Below are positions 1 to 7,871 of a stretch of DNA of 64,000 nucleotides, in pieces (the stretch's first letter is position 1; every line of letters begins with the position of its first letter). The notes under the pieces are model-generated. The model did no database searches, was not told the DNA's origin, and was given only the letters and a program-made list of their open reading frames with translations. The DNA lies in NCBI RefSeq assembly GCF_036203305.1, contig NZ_CP108131.1, forward strand, positions 1,488,001-1,552,000. Direction: 5' to 3'. The position numbers were made by a program, and so were the translations under genes. Origin of the DNA: Streptomyces sp. NBC_00190. Its GTDB lineage: Bacteria > Actinomycetota > Actinomycetes > Streptomycetales > Streptomycetaceae.

Positions 1-240
1 GGCACTGCCGGCCGCGTCGGAGTGCATGCCGCTGCGGCCGTTGGGCGCGAGGAAGGGGTGCTGCGGCGGCGCCTCGCCGGGCAGCGGTGCGGCCGGCGCG
101 GGGCTGCCGTCGTAGTGGCTGACCAGGCGGTGGCCGGGGGCCTTGGGTATCTCGTCGGCCTGGGCCGGCGAGACTCCGTACATCACCGTGAACGCGGCGA
201 CGACCGGGACCACAGCGCAGTTCAGCGCTCTTCGGAACAT
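1..240 (-). CDS. Secreted protein of unknown function, N-terminal part
   Basis: The first 80 codons are visible; the gene runs off the left edge. An ATG at 240 is preceded by a strong GGAGGAGG ribosome site about 7 nt upstream. The N-terminus (MFRRALNCAVVPVVAAFTV) is a signal peptide with a probable cut after SPAQA near residue 27. The mature part begins as a Pro/Ala-rich linker and then reads APNGRSGMHSDAAGSA. I do not recognise a catalytic domain. Export is well supported; the function is unknown. Confidence 0.75.
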   Translation of the reverse strand, partial: MFRRALNCAVVPVVAAFTVMYGVSPAQADEIPKAPGHRLVSHYDGSPAPAAPLPGEAPPQHPFLAPNGRSGMHSDAAGSA

Positions 241-382
241 CCGGGACCTCCTCCGTTTCTCTGCGGGTTCTATTGACACCACGTCTGACATCGCACCGCC
301 GCCAGACGCTAGATCGCACTGCCCGAGGAGTCCATGGAAGAGCCGGATGATTCACGAGGGCGCAACAGTCGATCAACGATCC

Positions 383-577
383 CTAGGGGTTGAGACTGGA
401 GACCGCGTTCGCGGTGGCCGTCAGACTGTCGTGGATGGCCGCGGCCATGCTGCTGCTCGCGAGGTAGAAGCCGAGCAGTACGCACACGAGGGCGTGCGAG
501 AACTTGAGCCCGCCGCTGCGCACGAAGATCCAGGCGAGGATGAAGAGCAGGACGACCACGGAGAGGGAAATCACCAT
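383..577 (-). CDS. Small two-helix membrane protein, 64 aa
   Basis: ATG at 577 with GGAGG 6 nt upstream (on the minus strand, ccgagtaaGGAGGtttcg). Two hydrophobic stretches, residues 2-18 and about 27-49, flank a short polar turn RSGGLKF. The C-terminus (HDSLTATANAVSSLNP) is polar. It stands alone and is divergent from the fibronectin lipoprotein. Similar tiny proteins occur in streptomycetes as I recall them, with no function that I can name. Longer readings of this frame lack a ribosome site. Confidence 0.7.
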   Translation of the reverse strand: MVISLSVVVLLFILAWIFVRSGGLKFSHALVCVLLGFYLASSSMAAAIHDSLTATANAVSSLNP

Positions 578-658
578 CGAAACCTCCTTACTCGGCGCCA
601 TGGTGGCGCAGGCGGGGGTACCGGCGGGCGAAAGACGTGTCCTCCGTACGGGTGTTGA

Positions 659-675
659 CCGTCCGTGACGGACGG
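659..675. promoter_or_regulatory. 17-bp perfect palindrome between divergent genes
   Basis: CCGTCCGT-G-ACGGACGG is symmetric about a central G and lies between the start of the small membrane protein (577, minus) and that of the lipoprotein (848, plus). TTGACC (655-660) abuts it and TTGACG follows at 683. A repressor site over divergent promoters is an inference. Confidence 0.4.
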
Positions 676-806
676 ACGGTCCTTGACGATCCCGTTCCAG
701 CGGGTCGTACGGCCGGGTTGTCGTACCGGGCGCGTGCCGGACGTGATCGGAAGAAGCCGAACCGGGCACGGCAGGGGTCTTGCCGGGCCCGCGGCCCCCG
801 TGCCAT

Positions 807-822
807 ATATGTCTAGACCTTT
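807..822 (+). promoter_or_regulatory. DasR-like (dre) operator candidate
   Basis: ATATGTCTAGACCTTT contains the perfect core GTCTAGAC and matches 11 of 16 positions of the dre consensus ACTGGTCTAGACCAGT, as I remember it. It ends 25 bp before the GTG start of the lipoprotein gene. DasR is the GntR-family repressor of amino-sugar and chitin genes in streptomycetes. The outer arms are poorly conserved, so this is a candidate only. Confidence 0.4.
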
Positions 823-847
823 ACGAGGAAGCGGAGGATGGCACCCC

Positions 848-1831
848 GTGCGACGCACCGCCCCGACCCTCGCTCCCCGCCTGGCCCGCGGCCCGCGCCT
901 GGCCCTCGGGCTGTGCCTGGGCCTCGCCGGACTGGCGGCGTGCACCGCGCCCGACACCGAGGCCCCGCCCGCACCCGCCGGGCTCACCGCACAGCCCGGC
1001 AGCGCCACGACCGTGCACGTCATGTGGGAAGAGGCCGCCGAGCGCGACGGGGTGACCGGCTACCAGGTCTTCGAGTCCGGCCGCCTGGTCCGCGAACTCC
1101 CGGCCGGCAAGACCATGGTGGACATCACCGGCCTCACTCCGCAGACCGGCTACGCCTTCACGGTCCGCGCCGAGGACGCCGCCGGGAACCTCTCCGGGAC
1201 GGGTCCGGCCGTACGGGCGACCACCCCGGCCGCGTCCGCCGAGGACCGTCTGGCGCCCACCGCCCCGGCCGCCACCACGGCCCGGGCCACCGGGCCCCGT
1301 GCCGCCTGGGTGTCCTGGTCCGCCGCCACGGACGACACGGGCGTGACGGCGTACGACGTCTACCAGGGCGGCGTCCGGATCCACACCGCCGGCCCCGGGG
1401 AGACCGGCACCGCGCTGAGCGGCCTCCAGCCCGACACCGTCTACACGTTCACCGTGCGGGCCCGCGACGGGGCGGACAACTCCTCCCCCGACGGCCCGGC
1501 GGTGGACGTGACCACCCCGCCCGCCTCCGGTGACGGACCGGGCACCGCACCCGCCGGGTTCACGGCGACCGCCTCCCCCGGCGCGGTCACGCTCACCTGG
1601 ACCGCCCCGGAAACCGGGCGCGAGACCAGCGAGTACGAGCTGTACGTCAACGGACGGCCCACCACCGTCATCCAGTTCGGCACGGGTGCGGTCCCCAGCG
1701 GACGTGCGGAGCACCGGATCACGGTGACCGAGCCCGCCGGTACCGTGTGGGCGGTCAAACTGCGCGCCCGGCTGCCCGACGGCAACTGGGGCGCTTTCTC
1801 TGCGGAGCGGACAGTCACCCTCATAGCGTGA
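848..1831 (+). CDS. Lipoprotein with three fibronectin type III domains
   Basis: GTG start chosen because GGAGG (833-837) lies 10 nt upstream and the signal peptide begins there; longer readings add an unlikely N-terminus. Basic N-terminus (VRRTAPTLAPRLARG), hydrophobic core, then lipobox LAAC with Cys near residue 32. The mature protein has three Fn3 repeats, roughly residues 43-130, 140-230 and 232-327, each with the usual Y-x-F/V-T-V-R-A strand. There is no catalytic domain, so it is probably a surface adhesion or polysaccharide-binding scaffold. Streptomyces chitinases often carry Fn3 domains, and a DasR-like box lies just upstream, so a role in chitin or amino-sugar use is a hypothesis. 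Confidence 0.8.
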   Translation: MRRTAPTLAPRLARGPRLALGLCLGLAGLAACTAPDTEAPPAPAGLTAQPGSATTVHVMWEEAAERDGVTGYQVFESGRLVRELPAGKTMVDITGLTPQTGYAFTVRAEDAAGNLSGTGPAVRATTPAASAEDRLAPTAPAATTARATGPRAAWVSWSAATDDTGVTAYDVYQGGVRIHTAGPGETGTALSGLQPDTVYTFTVRARDGADNSSPDGPAVDVTTPPASGDGPGTAPAGFTATASPGAVTLTWTAPETGRETSEYELYVNGRPTTVIQFGTGAVPSGRAEHRITVTEPAGTVWAVKLRARLPDGNWGAFSAERTVTLIA

Positions 1832-1881
1832 AATCCGGCAACGATCTGGCCTGAACAGCACGGCCGGGTACGGAGATCGCG

Positions 1882-1887
1882 CACAAT
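1882..1887 (+). promoter_or_regulatory. Possible -10 of a leaderless transcript
   Basis: CACAAT ends 6 nt before the GTG start at 1894 and there is no ribosome site. It fits the xAxxxT pattern only. Confidence 0.3.
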
Positions 1888-1893
1888 ACTCCC

Positions 1894-3993
1894 GTGTTCG
1901 GTGAGTACTCGGTCAACAACAATCAGCCAGATTCCGCAGGCGGCGGCGGTGCGTCAGACTCCGGCGGCGTGCCGGGAAACCTGCCGCCGGAATCGGCGAG
2001 CTTCGTCGGCCGGGAGCGCGAACTCGGCCTTCTCGACGGCCTGTTGCGCGAGCACAGGCTGGTCACACTCACCGGCGTGGGCGGTGTCGGCAAGTCCCGG
2101 CTCGCCCTGCGGGCCACCGCCGCGGCCTGCCGGGACCGGCGGGACGGCGTGGGGTGGGTCGAGCTGTCGCCGCTGCGCGACCCCGCCCTGCTCGCCACGG
2201 CCGTCGCCCACGCCGTCGGCCTCGCCGACCACTCCGCGCGCTCCCTCGACGAGGAGCTGTGCGCGTGGATGGCCGACAAGGAACTCCTCCTCGTCCTGGA
2301 CACCTGCGAGCACCTGGTGGCAGCCTGCCGCCACCTGGTGGGTGAACTCCTGCAGTCCGCCCCCGGGCTGACGGTCCTGATCACCTCCCGGGAGCCGCTC
2401 GGCTCCCCCGGCGAGGAGGTCGTCGAGATCCGCCCGCTGCCCTGCGAGGGGCCCGACAGTGACGCCCTCACCCTCTTCCGCGCCCGCGCCCTCGCCGCGA
2501 CCCCGCAGGCGTCGGCCGCCTTCGAGGACGCCGGCCGGACCGCGGTCGCGGCCGAGCTCTGCCGCCGCCTCGACGGGATCCCGCTCGCCCTGGAACTGGC
2601 CGGCGCCCGGATGCGGCTGTGGACCCTGGAGCAGATGGCGGAGCGGATCGGCGAGCGCTTCGACATGCTCGCCGACACCCGGGCCGTCATGCTGCCCCGG
2701 CACCAGACGATGCGGACCACGATCGGCTGGAGCCACGAGCTGTGCGAGCCGCTGGAACGGCTGTTGTGGGCCCGGCTCTCCGTCTTCACCGGGGACTTCG
2801 ACATCGCCGCCGCCCGGGCCGTGTGCGCGGGCGGTCCGCTGCCCGCCTCGCGGGTGGAGCGGGTGCTGGCGGGCCTGGTCACCAAGTCGGTGGTCCGGCG
2901 CACCGAGGAGCGGGGCGGCGGAGCCCGCTACCGGATGCTGGACACGATCCGCGAGTACGGGCACGACTGGCTGGGCGAGCTCGGCGAGCGGCGGATCGTC
3001 GCCGACCGGCACGCCCACTGGTACGGGGCCCTCACCCAGGCCGCCGAGCGGGGCTGGCTCGGCCCCGGGCAGGTGGACTGGTACCGCAGGATGACCGCCG
3101 AGCACGCTCAGCTGCGTACGGCCCTAGAGCACCTGCTGGGCAACGACCCGGCAGCGGCACTGGAGATGGCCGGGACGCTGTGGTTCTACTGGTTCGCGTG
3201 CGGACACGTGCACGAGGGCCGCGGCTTCCTGGAACGGGCGCTGCACGCCGCCCCGGCAGCGGGCGCCGCCCACAACCAGGCCGTGTGGGCCCTCGGGCTG
3301 ACCGCGCTGCTCCAGGGCGACATGGACACGGCCCGCCGGACCGGCGAGGAGTGCGCCCGGGGCGCGGCCCCGCTCGCGGACCCCGAACAGGAGCTGCGCG
3401 CGGCCTACTTGCAGGCGGCGTCGGTGCTGATGCCGGGCGACCCCGTACGGGCCCTCGCGCTGGGCGGTCCACGGGCCCGGGCGGGCCACGGCGGGCGGCC
3501 CAGCGGCCCGGGCTGGCTCCTGTGCAAGCTGGCCAGCGGCTACGCCCTGTGCGACCTCGGGCGCTTCGAGGAGGCCGCCGAGGAGGCGCGGTCCCTGCGG
3601 GAGACCTGCGCGGAGCTGGGCGAGCGCTGGCTGCGGGCGTACGCCGACTACGTGTTGGCGGTGGCCGCACTGGGCCTGGGCGACCACGGGGAGGCGGCCC
3701 GGCACGTGCGGGCCATGCTGTCCGGCAAACGGCTGCTCGGCGACCGCTTCGGCATCGCGCTGGGCCTGGACCTGCTGGCCGCGGCGGTGGCGGGGCTGGG
3801 TGACGGGGAGCTGGCGGCGCGGCTGCTGGGCACCGGGCACGCCTGGTGGCGCACGGTCGGCCGGCCGCAGATGGGCGGCGCGCCCTCGCTGATGGCCCTG
3901 CGGGACCAGGGCGAGCGGCAGGCCAGGGCGGCGATCGGCGACGCCGCCTTCGAGGCGGCGTTCCGGGGCGGCGCGGCGGCGTCCACCGGCTGA
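1894..3993 (+). CDS. STAND-type ATPase with TPR-like C-terminus, no effector domain seen
   Basis: 699 aa from GTG. Residues 30-330 are an NB-ARC/STAND nucleotide switch: FVGRERE entry motif (37-43), Walker A GVGGVGKS (61-68), Walker B LLLVLD (131-136), TSREP sensor (164-168) and a GIPLALELAG motif. A winged-helix-like region follows, and residues about 390-690 are Ala/Leu-rich helical repeats of TPR type. Relatives in streptomycetes (AfsR-like or LuxR/MalT-like regulators) usually carry a SARP domain before or a LuxR helix-turn-helix after this core. Here the protein begins almost at the ATPase and stops at AAFRGGAAASTG, just where a LuxR domain would begin. It may act through a partner or be a shortened regulator. 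Confidence 0.8.
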   Translation: MFGEYSVNNNQPDSAGGGGASDSGGVPGNLPPESASFVGRERELGLLDGLLREHRLVTLTGVGGVGKSRLALRATAAACRDRRDGVGWVELSPLRDPALLATAVAHAVGLADHSARSLDEELCAWMADKELLLVLDTCEHLVAACRHLVGELLQSAPGLTVLITSREPLGSPGEEVVEIRPLPCEGPDSDALTLFRARALAATPQASAAFEDAGRTAVAAELCRRLDGIPLALELAGARMRLWTLEQMAERIGERFDMLADTRAVMLPRHQTMRTTIGWSHELCEPLERLLWARLSVFTGDFDIAAARAVCAGGPLPASRVERVLAGLVTKSVVRRTEERGGGARYRMLDTIREYGHDWLGELGERRIVADRHAHWYGALTQAAERGWLGPGQVDWYRRMTAEHAQLRTALEHLLGNDPAAALEMAGTLWFYWFACGHVHEGRGFLERALHAAPAAGAAHNQAVWALGLTALLQGDMDTARRTGEECARGAAPLADPEQELRAAYLQAASVLMPGDPVRALALGGPRARAGHGGRPSGPGWLLCKLASGYALCDLGRFEEAAEEARSLRETCAELGERWLRAYADYVLAVAALGLGDHGEAARHVRAMLSGKRLLGDRFGIALGLDLLAAAVAGLGDGELAARLLGTGHAWWRTVGRPQMGGAPSLMALRDQGERQARAAIGDAAFEAAFRGGAAASTG

Positions 3994-4033
3994 CCGGCAG
4001 CCGGTGGACGGCTTGCTAAATCCTGGGCTCCCG

Positions 4034-4126
4034 TCAGTACGGGAGGGGTCTGCCCGACGGTGTGCGCAGATCCAGGTCTCGGGGGGCGGGCTTGGGGACG
4101 GGCTTGCGGATCAGCTGCTGGCGCAT
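4034..4126 (-). CDS. 30-aa basic, Pro-rich micro-ORF coupled to DUF5999
   Basis: ATG at 4126, stop TGA at 4034. GAGGAGG lies 4 nt upstream, inside or next to the last codons of the DUF5999 gene, whose stop is only 13 nt before this start; translational coupling is likely. The product begins MRQQLIRKPVPKPAPRDLD and ends SGRPLPY. It is rich in Arg, Lys and Pro with no membrane segment. The strong ribosome site and spacing are the evidence; conservation is untested. Confidence 0.5.
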   Translation of the reverse strand: MRQQLIRKPVPKPAPRDLDLRTPSGRPLPY

Positions 4127-4139
4127 GCTGCCTCCTCGC

Positions 4140-4325
4140 TCAGACCAGGACCGGGCGGCGGGGTTCCACCGCACGGCCGTCGGGGAGCAGTTCACCGGTG
4201 TCGTCGAAGACGACGGCGCCGTTGCACAGCAGGCTCCAGCCCTGTTCGGGATGGAAGGCCACGGTACGGGCGGCATCGTGGTCTGCGCTGTCTACGGCAG
4301 GACAGGGGGGCTGGTGGGAGCACAT
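4140..4325 (-). CDS. DUF5999 family protein, 61 aa
   Basis: ATG at 4325 with GGAGG 7 nt upstream. The protein begins MCSHQPPCPAVDSADHDAA and continues HPEQGWSLLCNGAVVFDDTG to an end near PRRPVLV. This is the small actinobacterial DUF5999 family as I recall it: an N-terminal CxHxPPC metal-binding-like motif, then a WSLLCNG core and a TGELLPDG turn. Function is unknown. Cys2, His4, Cys8 and the Cys of LCNG could hold a metal (inference). The 30-aa micro-ORF follows on the same transcript. Confidence 0.85.
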   Translation of the reverse strand: MCSHQPPCPAVDSADHDAARTVAFHPEQGWSLLCNGAVVFDDTGELLPDGRAVEPRRPVLV

Positions 4326-4469
4326 CGGCGCACCTCCTCGCAATGTGGGGCGGGAGAGCCGGTGGTCACCCGGTCGAATCCGCGATCCACGGTGGCGGTG
4401 AGTATTGCTGATCGCCACCCCCGGACGGAACCCATATTCGCGGTCCAGTTCAGGGTGTGTATGCCCGAT

Positions 4470-4475
4470 TACCAT
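4470..4475 (+). promoter_or_regulatory. -10 box of a leaderless transcript
   Basis: TACCAT (TAnnnT type) ends 6 nt before the ATG at 4482, placing the transcription start at or next to the start codon. No Shine-Dalgarno is present. This supports 4482 over the in-frame ATG at 4461. Confidence 0.5.
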
Positions 4476-4481
4476 GCGCTC

Positions 4482-4919
4482 ATGCCCGGTATCCGGTTTG
4501 TTCACCGTACCCATTTGCCGGCGGCCGAGACCTGGCTGAGGCTGACGGACTGGGAGCGCCACGGCTCGCAGGTCCCCTTCACCCGGACGATCATCGTCAC
4601 GGAGCCCCCGACGCGCGCCGGAACGCTCTTCACGGCGCGCACGGGTGTGGGCAGGATCACATTCGACGATCCGATGGAGGTCGTGCTCTGGAACCCGCCC
4701 GACGGGGACTCGGGCGGGCTGGTGAGGCTCGTCAAGCACGGACGCGCCGTCCTGGGCTGGGCGGAGATCGCGATCCGCCCGCTTCCGGGCGGCGGCACGG
4801 AGATCGTCTGGACCGAGGAGCTGCGCCTGCGCGGGCTCCCCCGCCTGCTCGACCCGGTGGTCGCCGCGGCCGGCCGGTTCGTCTTCTCCCGCGCCCTGCG
4901 CGGCATTCTGCGCCCGTAG
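4482..4919 (+). CDS. SRPBCC (START-like) family protein
   Basis: 145 aa. The start MPGIRFVHRTHLPAAETW fits the usual N-terminal strand of the fold; the ATG at 4461 lies ahead of the -10 box. The features are the alternating strand pattern typical of polyketide cyclase/dehydrase-like proteins: LTDWERH helix, GTLFTARTG, FDDPMEV, WAEIAIRPLPGGGTEIVWTEE and a long C-terminal helix ending GILRP. The fold binds hydrophobic ligands. The ligand is unknown and no catalytic residue can be assigned. There is no neighbouring polyketide gene, so a synthase-associated cyclase is unlikely. Confidence 0.75.
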   Translation: MPGIRFVHRTHLPAAETWLRLTDWERHGSQVPFTRTIIVTEPPTRAGTLFTARTGVGRITFDDPMEVVLWNPPDGDSGGLVRLVKHGRAVLGWAEIAIRPLPGGGTEIVWTEELRLRGLPRLLDPVVAAAGRFVFSRALRGILRP

Positions 4920-4983
4920 GCGGCGGGTTAGGGTTCGAGCCGTCACCACGCCGGTGATCACCGCGAGAACGAGGGGGATCTCC

Positions 4984-5727
4984 GTGGCCACCCCGCCACC
5001 GCCGCAGCAGGGCCCGTACTGGCAGCAGCAGCCGCCACCGTGGCAGGCGGGCCCGTACGTTCCGCACCAGCCCGGGGGCCCGTACGCCCGCCTCACGCCG
5101 GAGCAGGGGGCCTACGGCTGCCGGGTCTGCGGGGCGCTGCCCGTCGCGGAGACGACGGTCCACGGCCATCAGGGCATGATCGTGCTGATGCGGTTCCTCA
5201 GCCGCAAGGGGCCGTTCTGCCGCGACTGCGGGCTCGCCGTCGTCCGCGACATGTCCGCGAAGACCCTGTGGCAGGGCTGGTGGGGCCCGCTTTCCGTGTT
5301 CATCACGCCGGTCACCCTGCTGACCAACCTCGCCCCGTGGGGAAGGCTGCGCAAGCTCGGTCCGCCGGTGGGCGGCGCCATGCCCCCGCTCGACCCGGGC
5401 AGGCCGCTGTGGCGGCGCCCGGTGGCGCTGGCCGGCCTCGTCCCGCTGCTCGCCGTGATCCTCGCGTTCCCCGCCCTGATCCTGATCGGCCTGCTGGCGG
5501 GCGACGACAGCGGCCCGAGGAAGCTCGCCGTGGGCACGTGCGTGCAGGACGCGGACCGCTTCCGCACCGAGGAGCTGGTCGTCGAGAGCTGCGATTCCGC
5601 GCTGGCCAGGTACCGGATCACCAAGCGGTTGGACACCCCCGGCGCGACCTGCGCGGAAGGCGAGCTGATCAGCGTCTCCGAGCGCAGCCTGGAGGCCGCG
5701 CCCCTCTGCCTCGCGCCGTGGCGCTGA
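4984..5727 (+). CDS. Membrane protein with Pro/Gln-rich head, zinc-ribbon Cys pairs and LppU-like tail
   Basis: GTG at 4984 with a GAGGGGG site upstream; the ATG at 4954 has none. Residues 1-40 are Pro/Gln/Gly-rich and disordered. CRVCG and CRDCG, about 42 residues apart, look like the two halves of a zinc ribbon. A short hydrophobic stretch follows (LSVFITPVTLLTNLAPWG), then a strong membrane helix at about residues 145-170. The extracytoplasmic C-terminal domain (about 80 aa) carries four Cys (GTCVQD, ESCDS, ATCAEG, PLCLAPW), a pattern seen in LppU/SCO3897-like proteins. Function is unknown. Confidence 0.75.
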   Translation: MATPPPPQQGPYWQQQPPPWQAGPYVPHQPGGPYARLTPEQGAYGCRVCGALPVAETTVHGHQGMIVLMRFLSRKGPFCRDCGLAVVRDMSAKTLWQGWWGPLSVFITPVTLLTNLAPWGRLRKLGPPVGGAMPPLDPGRPLWRRPVALAGLVPLLAVILAFPALILIGLLAGDDSGPRKLAVGTCVQDADRFRTEELVVESCDSALARYRITKRLDTPGATCAEGELISVSERSLEAAPLCLAPWR

Positions 5728-5743
5728 GGCCCGTCCCCGGGCC
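5728..5743. terminator. Possible short hairpin between convergent genes
   Basis: GGCCCG-tccc-CGGGCC, a 6-bp GC stem just after the upstream stop codon, in the 43-bp gap between convergent genes. GGCGCC repeats follow. Confidence 0.35.
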
Positions 5744-5770
5744 CCGGCGCCACCGGCGCGGCGCCGCGGT

Positions 5771-7000
5771 CTAGCGGATCGGCATGTCGGAGATCGTGCG
5801 GGCGATCACCAGCCGCTGGATCTCGCTGGTCCCCTCGAAGATCGTGTAGATCGCGCTGTCGCGGTGCATGCGCTCCACCGGGTACTCGCGGGTGTAACCG
5901 TTGCCGCCGAGGATCTGGAGTGCCTGGGCGGTCACCTTCTTCGCGACCTCGCTCGCGTAGAGCTTGGACATCGAGCCCTCGGCCGAGGTGAACGGCCGGC
6001 CCGCGACCGCCATCCAGGACGCCCGCCACACCAGCAGCCGGGCCGCGTCGATCTGCGTCCGCATGTCGGCGAGCTGGAAGGCCACGCCCTGGTTGTCGAT
6101 GATCGGGCGGCCGAACTGCGTGCGCGTCTTGGCGTAGTCGAGCGCGACCTCGTACGCGGCCCGCGCCGTGCCGACCGCCATGGCGCCGACCGCCGGACGG
6201 GACGCCTCGAAGGTGGCCATGGCCGCGTTCTTCACGCGCTCGCCGCCCCCGCTGCGCGCCCGCTCGTGGGCCCTGGCGAGCCGCTCGTCCAGCTTCTCCT
6301 TGCCGCCGAGCAGGCAGGACCCGGGGACCCGTACGTCCTCCAGCACCACCTCGGCGGTGTGCGAGGCGCGGATGCCGTGCTTCTTGAACTTCTGGCCCTG
6401 GGAGAGGCCCGGGGTGCCCGGCGGCACGATGAAGGAGGCGTGCCCCTTGGTGCCGAGCTCCGGGTCGACGACGGCGACGACGATGTGGACGTTGGCTATG
6501 CCGCCGTTGGTCGCCCAGGTCTTGGTGCCGTTGAGCACCCACTCGTCCTTGGCCTGGTCGTAGACGGCCCGGGTGCGCATGGCGCCGACGTCGGAGCCCG
6601 CGTCCGGCTCGGAGGAGCAGAAGGCGGCGACCTTCACGTCGTTCTGGTCGCCGTACATCTGCGGGATCCAGGTGCCGATCTGCTCCTCGGTGCCGTTGGC
6701 GACGACGCCGATGGCCGCGAGCCCGGTACCGACGATCGACAGGGCGATGCCCGCGTCGCCCCAGAAGAGCTCCTCCATCGCCATCGGGACGCCGAGGCCG
6801 GTGGGGTCGAAGAACTGCTGGGCGTAGAAGTCCAGCGAGTAGATGCCGACCTTCGCGGCCTCCTGGATGACGGGCCAGGGAGTCTCTTCGCGCTCGTCCC
6901 ATTCCGCGGCCGCGGGCCGGATCACGTCGGCGGCGAAGCCGTGGATCCAGTCCCGCACCTGCTTCTGGTCGTCGCCCAGCTCCATGGTGAACTCCGCCAT
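5771..7000 (-). CDS. Acyl-CoA dehydrogenase
   Basis: 409 aa. ATG at 7000 preceded by GGTGGAGGGG; the in-frame ATG at 7033 lacks a site and overlaps the operator region. Typical flavin-dependent acyl-CoA dehydrogenase: N-terminal helical domain, FAD/substrate motif [33 protein letters not shown], then the C-terminal helical domain with [28 protein letters not shown] and [18 protein letters not shown]. The Glu of the IFEGTSEIQ region matches the position of the catalytic base in short-chain enzymes. It oxidises an acyl-CoA to the enoyl-CoA in beta-oxidation or branched-chain catabolism; the substrate is not readable. Divergent from a TetR regulator, which probably represses it. Confidence 0.93.
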   Translation of the reverse strand: MAEFTMELGDDQKQVRDWIHGFAADVIRPAAAEWDEREETPWPVIQEAAKVGIYSLDFYAQQFFDPTGLGVPMAMEELFWGDAGIALSIVGTGLAAIGVVANGTEEQIGTWIPQMYGDQNDVKVAAFCSSEPDAGSDVGAMRTRAVYDQAKDEWVLNGTKTWATNGGIANVHIVVAVVDPELGTKGHASFIVPPGTPGLSQGQKFKKHGIRASHTAEVVLEDVRVPGSCLLGGKEKLDERLARAHERARSGGGERVKNAAMATFEASRPAVGAMAVGTARAAYEVALDYAKTRTQFGRPIIDNQGVAFQLADMRTQIDAARLLVWRASWMAVAGRPFTSAEGSMSKLYASEVAKKVTAQALQILGGNGYTREYPVERMHRDSAIYTIFEGTSEIQRLVIARTISDMPIR

Positions 7001-7034
7001 GTCCCCTCCACCTGTCTGTACTGGTCTATGCATG

Positions 7035-7051
7035 GGTTACTAGCGGTAACC
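7035..7051. promoter_or_regulatory. Operator candidate 1 of acyl-CoA dehydrogenase / TetR pair
   Basis: GGTTAC-tagcg-GTAACC, a perfect 6-bp inverted repeat, 35 bp from the dehydrogenase start. Its TTAC...GTAA half-sites match those of the second site at 7071-7084. Confidence 0.5.
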
Positions 7052-7070
7052 AACACGAGGCCACAGTCTG

Positions 7071-7084
7071 TTACCGGTCAGTAA
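7071..7084. promoter_or_regulatory. Operator candidate 2 of acyl-CoA dehydrogenase / TetR pair
   Basis: TTAC-CGGTCA-GTAA. It shares the TTAC/GTAA arms of the first site, with centres about 35 bp apart, in the gap between divergent start codons. Likely bound by the adjacent TetR protein (inference). Confidence 0.45.
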
Positions 7085-7206
7085 GCAGTGTCAAGCGCGG
7101 GCCGTGCCGCCGTGGAGGCCGCCGCCGCTTCGATCGACCGGGTGTGCGGGGTGTTACGTTGCGTGGGCGTCACGCACATCGCAAGGGCGGGGAGAGAAAA
7201 CACATC

Positions 7207-7851
7207 ATGGAGACCACGCAGCAGGCAGGCGAGCCGGGAGCGGCCGAGCGACGGCGCCGGGAGCTGCTCGAAGCCGCCGACCGGGTCGTGCTCAGGGACG
7301 GCCCCAAGGCCTCCATGAACGCGATCGCGGCGGAGGCCGGCATCACGAAGCCGATCCTCTACCGGCACTTCGGCGACAAGGCGGGCCTCTACCAAGCGCT
7401 CGCCGTCCGGCACACCGACGCCCTGCTCGGCTCGCTGCGGGCCGCGCTCGACGCCCCCGCCGAGCGGCGCCGCCGGGTGGAGGCCACTCTCGACACCTAC
7501 CTCGCCGCCATCGAGGCCCGCCCGCAGGTCTACCGCTTCCTGATGCACCCGGCCGAGGACTCCCAGAGCGCCGAACGGGGCTTCGACGTCGGCCTGCACT
7601 CGGCCCCGCTGCTGCGCCGCCTCGGCGAGGAGCTGGCCGAGGTGATCGGCGAGCGCGTGGACCTGGGCCCGGGCGGCGAACGCCTGGCCCGCGTCTGGGG
7701 TCACGGCATCGTCGGCATGATGCACGCGGCCGGCGACTGGTGGCTCGGCGAACGCCCCTGCGAGCGCGCGGAACTGGTCACGGGCCTCACCGACCTCCTC
7801 TGGGGCCGCCTGGGCACGGCGGGCAACCGCGCGGACGGCCCGGGCTTCTGA
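7207..7851 (+). CDS. TetR-family transcriptional regulator
   Basis: 214 aa. ATG at 7207 behind GGGGAGAG. Residues about 14-60 form the TetR DNA-binding domain: RRRELLEAADRVVLRDG, ASMNAIAAEAGITKPILYR and HFGDKAGLYQAL are the classic three helices. The C-terminal half is an all-helical ligand pocket ending GRLGTAGNRADGPGF. Divergent from the acyl-CoA dehydrogenase, with two TTAC/GTAA inverted repeats between them; probably a local repressor released by an acyl-CoA or fatty acid (inference from family and context). Confidence 0.9.
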   Translation: METTQQAGEPGAAERRRRELLEAADRVVLRDGPKASMNAIAAEAGITKPILYRHFGDKAGLYQALAVRHTDALLGSLRAALDAPAERRRRVEATLDTYLAAIEARPQVYRFLMHPAEDSQSAERGFDVGLHSAPLLRRLGEELAEVIGERVDLGPGGERLARVWGHGIVGMMHAAGDWWLGERPCERAELVTGLTDLLWGRLGTAGNRADGPGF

Positions 7852-7871
7852 CCCGCGCCGAGGCGACCTGG

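Noticed and set aside
4004..4411. Plus-strand readings across the DUF5999 locus
   Set aside because: Antisense to the DUF5999 gene and the micro-ORF, both of which have strong ribosome sites.
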